Source: Phytopythium helicoides
Lineage: Eukaryota; Oomycota; Peronosporomycetes; Pythiales; Pythiaceae
Reading direction: 5' to 3'
DNA: 64,000 nucleotides
Assembly: GCA_024867545.1 (NCBI GenBank)
Contig: JANFNE010000015.1
Location: forward strand, 1-64,000
Shown here: one piece after another, positions 60,592 to 64,000 of the stretch
Layout: each line of letters starts with the position of its first letter
How positions within the stretch are numbered: the first letter of the stretch is position 1
Position numbers and translations under genes: made by a program
The notes under the pieces: generated by a model
What the model saw: only the letters and a program-made list of their open reading frames with translations
Databases searched by the model: none
Told to the model about the DNA's origin: nothing

Positions 60592-62122
60592 GGTGGTGGT
60601 GGTGGCTGTTGTTGTTGTTGTTGTTACTTGCTCGGTTGCTGGGGAATTGAGAAGTGAGTTGGTCGGAGACCGTCGATTCTGGCGGGATTGGTTTGAATGT
60701 CGAGGCGCTGGGTGGAGGCACAGGAGGCGGCGTACATTGGGGCTACACCGCCACGCGCGTGGTAAGGTACTGTAAATTAAAATCGCAAACTCTAGTCGAG
60801 ATGGTTGATGCGCCATCGTCGCTCGACATGCTCGAACAGCGTACGGTAGCGTGCAAAGTGTGCAGAAGCTTACGCCAATGCACTTGATCGAGATTTGAAT
60901 GGCACGAACATGTATCGCCTATAGCCGGTTGAAGTTGAACATTTGAACATGATCGCTGTGGTCGCGGCACACCGTCTCACTTCACTTGATTTATTCGCCA
61001 TGGAAGTCGTGATGAGGCTACAGTGCCCGACACCCGCCTCGCTCAGCTGTTGCCACTGGTGAAGTCATGCATCGTCACCAAACTGCCAACCTCCAGAAGA
61101 GCTGCGTGTGTGCTGGCACTGGGAACATCGAGTAGAGCTTTGGAGGTCCTGAAAGACGCCTTGCAGACATACGCACGATGTGACAGGTGCTTTCATTGCC
61201 TTTACAAGTGCACACAATGGAGCGAAAAGCTGCGCATGCACGCCATCAGATTTGTTGTGGGATTTGTTGCGGGAGGTCAATGCTTGACTCGAGGATCTAA
61301 ATTGCACCGACATTTCTGTACAGTACCACATCCCATCCATGAGATTGCGTTAGCGAATTCTAGTTGACGCAATAGGAAGACACCAGAGGACGAACCGAAA
61401 CCAACCTCCAGCCAGTACCGGTAGCAGACAGTACCGCCCCCACGGCGACAATGTCATGCAATCTGCACCAACAGAAGGCGAAGTGTAGACCCAACTTGAT
61501 TCATACCGCCACCATATTGTCTAGATGCAACTCGTTGCCGAGCTACATATCATCAGACAAGCGCAGTGCTGTATTCCGTCAACCAAAAGATGCTTGCGTG
61601 CACAGGATTATGTTTTTTGCTAGCAAATACACAGCGGAATCCATGAGTCAGCATGAGCTTCGGTAGCGTTTTCCAAGTGCATGCGTTGCTCAAAGCGATC
61701 CCAGCATCGATCATTGCTGCCATCACCTCAATTAAGTGCTCGAACGCAGTCAAGGGTGACACACATTGGAACTTCTCAGTACACTTCAGTTTCCAGGATA
61801 TTAGGATTCTACTCGCGAAGTGTTAGTGCGATTCCTGGACACAAAACAGCACCTGTACGAGGCTCTCGTAAGCGGCTGGAATCTAGCCAATGCTCTGTTG
61901 CCAATAAAACAGCGAGACTTGAGCACCCTGCACCAGGCGAGCATCAATGTCCAGGTGATGGAGCACACATATTTACTAGTATTGTATAATATGCACATGT
62001 AATACAACATATCAGACATCACATGTATTTGTCATGCAAAGGACTGCTAGCATCACGACTTACACACGCAAACTGCTCATCTCAGAGCTGGCTGGAGTGC
62101 TCATCTCAGAGCTGGCTGGAGT
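60592..62122. other. Intergenic between transporter copies B and C
   Basis: The first part is the A/B-type leader, followed by the shared block at 60916-60937. The rest holds only short frames without family signatures. Just before the copy C stop, a 22-bp sequence (CTCATCTCAGAGCTGGCTGG core) is directly repeated at about 62076-62098 and 62100-62121. Confidence 0.45.
60916..60937. promoter_or_regulatory. Upstream block shared by transporter copies A and B (second occurrence)
   Basis: Exact copy of the block at 56908-56929, here 325 bp upstream of the copy B start codon. I did not find it upstream of copy C within the window. Confidence 0.5.
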
Positions 62123-63661
62123 TTACGCCTCCTCCACAGGTGACTTGACCTCGATGAACTGAGGCGACTTGGAGCGCGCGCTCTTGTTGAAGATGGCCTC
62201 AATGTCCTCCAGGAGTACACCCTTGGTCTCCGGGCAGACGAAGTACACGAACACGAGGCAGATGCAGCAGAGACCGGCGAAAAGGAAGAACACGCCGTTG
62301 ATGTTGAGTGACGGGAAGAGCTTGACAACCTCCGTCATCACAGCACCCATAGCCCAGTTAGCAGCCGTCGAGAGCGTAACGCCATAGGCACGAACGCTAA
62401 GCGGGAAGATCTCGGCCGGGTAAATCCAGCAGATCGGACCCCACGAGATGGCGAAGTTGAACACAAAGAAGGCTGAACCGATGCAGATGAACCAGCCTCC
62501 AACCTTCGGGCAACCCGCATCGTCGACGTTGCCGTGGCACGTAGCAGTGAAGAGGATAGCCGCGAATAAGTGACCAACGATCATACCCACAGCACCGATA
62601 AGAAGCATCGTGCGACGACCATAGGTATCAACCCAACGAAGAGCCGGGACGGTACTGAGCATGTTCACCGACGAGATAAAGAAGGCCGAGTAGATTCCCG
62701 AATTGGTGACATCCTTGAAGATGAGAGCACCGTAGCTCATGATAGGGTTGATTCCCGTTGCCTGCTGCAATACCTGGAGAAGCATCGCAATCACCACACG
62801 CTTGAAAACAGAGGGCTCCAGAAGCTCAGCAAGACCCTTGTTGGCAGCCAACTCCTCAGCCACCTGCTCACCAATGTGGTTCAGCTCGTACTCCACATCA
62901 TCCGTCTGACGAAGACGCTTCAAAACAGCCTCAGCAGCCTCCTTGCCCTTCTTCTGGTACGTCCAACGAGGAGACTCCGGCATAAACCAAATACCGAGCA
63001 TCACAACAAGTGGAGCAGCCATGGCCACACCGTTCGTCGTACGCCAGCCACGGTCGCGGTTCTCGACGATGATATTGACAAGGTTCGCCAGCCACAGACC
63101 GATCACAACCGTCATCTGCATGAAGCCAGCCAAGAACCCGCGGAGCTCCTTGGGAGCAGCCTCCGCACCGAAGATGGGAGCTGAGAATGACGAGTTGCCG
63201 ACACCGAAACCCTGAACGATACGCGCTCCATACATGAGCGCATGCTCTTGGGATTTGTTAAAGCACACCCACGAGGTGCCGACACAAAACAAAATGCCAG
63301 CGCAGAAGATGGTAGCACGGCGACCGAACTTGTCAGCGACGATGCCACCAACAAACGCTCCACCGAGGCAGCCGAGGTTGTATGCCATGTTGTACCACAC
63401 CGTGAACGTCGTCCACTCATCTGGCAGATCCGAAGTCGAAGCCGTGCATTGTTCGTAGGTGAAGTTGTGCCATCCGACGCAGTAGTCGTAGAGGAAAGAG
63501 TCCATGATGAGAACACCCGAGGTGACACCCTGGTCGTAACCGAAGAAGAGACCGCCGAGAGCCGTGAAGATGCAGACGGCGATGGCGTATCCGCGCTTGC
63601 CGGTGGTGGGCGGTCCCTGGTCGGCGCCGTCGTCGAGGTTGACGATCACTCCAGCGGCCAT
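62123..63661 (-). CDS. MFS sugar transporter, tandem copy C
   Basis: 512 residues from ATG 63661, which here is directly preceded by unrelated sequence, supporting this start in all copies. It is the most divergent of the three: GGAFVGGIVADKFGRR, CVGTSWVCFNKSQEHALMYGAR, FISSVNMLSTVPALRW, and the tail GVLLEDIEAIFNKSARSKSPQFIEVKSPVEEA. The middle third is still almost identical to A and B, suggesting gene conversion. Sugar-porter motifs are all intact, so it should be functional. Confidence 0.93.
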   Translation of the reverse strand: MAAGVIVNLDDGADQGPPTTGKRGYAIAVCIFTALGGLFFGYDQGVTSGVLIMDSFLYDYCVGWHNFTYEQCTASTSDLPDEWTTFTVWYNMAYNLGCLGGAFVGGIVADKFGRRATIFCAGILFCVGTSWVCFNKSQEHALMYGARIVQGFGVGNSSFSAPIFGAEAAPKELRGFLAGFMQMTVVIGLWLANLVNIIVENRDRGWRTTNGVAMAAPLVVMLGIWFMPESPRWTYQKKGKEAAEAVLKRLRQTDDVEYELNHIGEQVAEELAANKGLAELLEPSVFKRVVIAMLLQVLQQATGINPIMSYGALIFKDVTNSGIYSAFFISSVNMLSTVPALRWVDTYGRRTMLLIGAVGMIVGHLFAAILFTATCHGNVDDAGCPKVGGWFICIGSAFFVFNFAISWGPICWIYPAEIFPLSVRAYGVTLSTAANWAMGAVMTEVVKLFPSLNINGVFFLFAGLCCICLVFVYFVCPETKGVLLEDIEAIFNKSARSKSPQFIEVKSPVEEA

Positions 63662-64000
63662 AGTTTATCCTGGATGCGGATATGCTTGGTTTTGTGTTGC
63701 TTGACTTGAAGAAGGCAAATTGAGGAATGAGCTGTATTCGGGGTCACGATGCACTGTTGTCGTCCGGAGCTGCTGTAGATCCCAAGCTTCCCTCTAAGCT
63801 AGGGAAAGCACGATGCGGTCGTACTATAGACTGTTCTTCGACGAACGCAACGCCTTGAAGCAGGCAATACGGTGTATATCGTATCGATTGAGATGACTGA
63901 TTGGTGAGTATATGAACTTCAAGCGCAACGGCGAGAGTGTCACCAATACATGTGCCGGACATGCGCTTCTTGATTCATTGGGGGACGTGCCTGCAAGTGA
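63662..64000. other. Upstream region of transporter copy C
   Basis: It shows no (GTT)n leader and no match to the A/B shared block. It is likely the promoter of copy C, and no other feature is seen. Confidence 0.4.

Noticed and set aside
1..64000. Bacterial-type operons, CRISPR arrays, insertion sequences, rRNA
   Set aside because: None seen; gene structure is eukaryotic throughout, with spliceosomal introns.

Overview
The window looks like nuclear DNA of an oomycete, most likely Phytophthora or a close relative. Protein-coding genes are closely packed on both strands. Introns are few and short (54-83 nt), with GTRNGT-type donors such as GTGCGT and GTACGT, and some very long coding regions have no intron (acetyl-CoA carboxylase, about 7 kb). 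The gene content also fits a flagellated stramenopile: a CCDC113-like ciliary protein, TKL-type kinases with ankyrin repeats, an SCT1-type acyltransferase, and a tandem array of MFS sugar transporters. I see no rRNA, tRNA, CRISPR array, phage or bacterial insertion sequence.

Layout. 1-720 (-): left-truncated receiver-like/zinc-finger protein that appears to enter a Nudix domain. 920-2088 (+): CCDC113 homologue. 2191-4580 (+): TPR protein. 4705-5775 (-): PP1-like phosphatase with altered active-site loops. 6908-9322 (+): glycerol-3-phosphate/DHAP acyltransferase. 10311-13784 (+): ankyrin-pseudokinase-kinase protein. 14301-21341 (-): acetyl-CoA carboxylase with an AUG-less presequence-like leader to 21464. 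22554-25656 (-): RFC1 in eight exons. 26414-27562 (+): nucleotide-sugar transporter. 28432-30864 (+): LRR-like protein. 31086-32299 (+): membrane protein. 34146-36073 (+): poly(A) polymerase. 36269-37878 (-): glutamine-rich protein. 38078-38472 (-): Lys/Ala-rich basic protein. 38879-41328 (-): OB-fold protein resembling CTC1. 41510-41659 (-): 49-residue microprotein. 41759-42261 (+): DUF4604/KIAA1143-like protein. 43255-47072 (+): second ankyrin-pseudokinase-kinase gene. 47872-48868 (+): Nudix hydrolase with a C-terminal membrane anchor. 48973-52462 (-): MAP kinase with PH, NTF2-like and C2 regions in front. 54994-63661 (-): three 512-residue sugar transporters in tandem.

The genes mostly serve separate housekeeping roles. 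Acyltransferase and carboxylase belong to lipid synthesis, RFC1 and the CTC1-like protein to replication and telomeres, and poly(A) polymerase to mRNA 3' ends. The two ankyrin double-kinase genes, the multidomain MAP kinase and the PP1-like phosphatase are lineage-flavoured signalling proteins.

Two things affect how the annotation should be read. Between about 34.8 and 49.3 kb, five genes read through only if one base is skipped at a total of ten places, always in the +1 direction and mostly next to short homopolymers. Base overcalls are the simplest explanation, but this needs checking. The second ankyrin-kinase gene instead lacks one base. Exon boundaries were inferred by eye from splice signals, phase and protein continuity.
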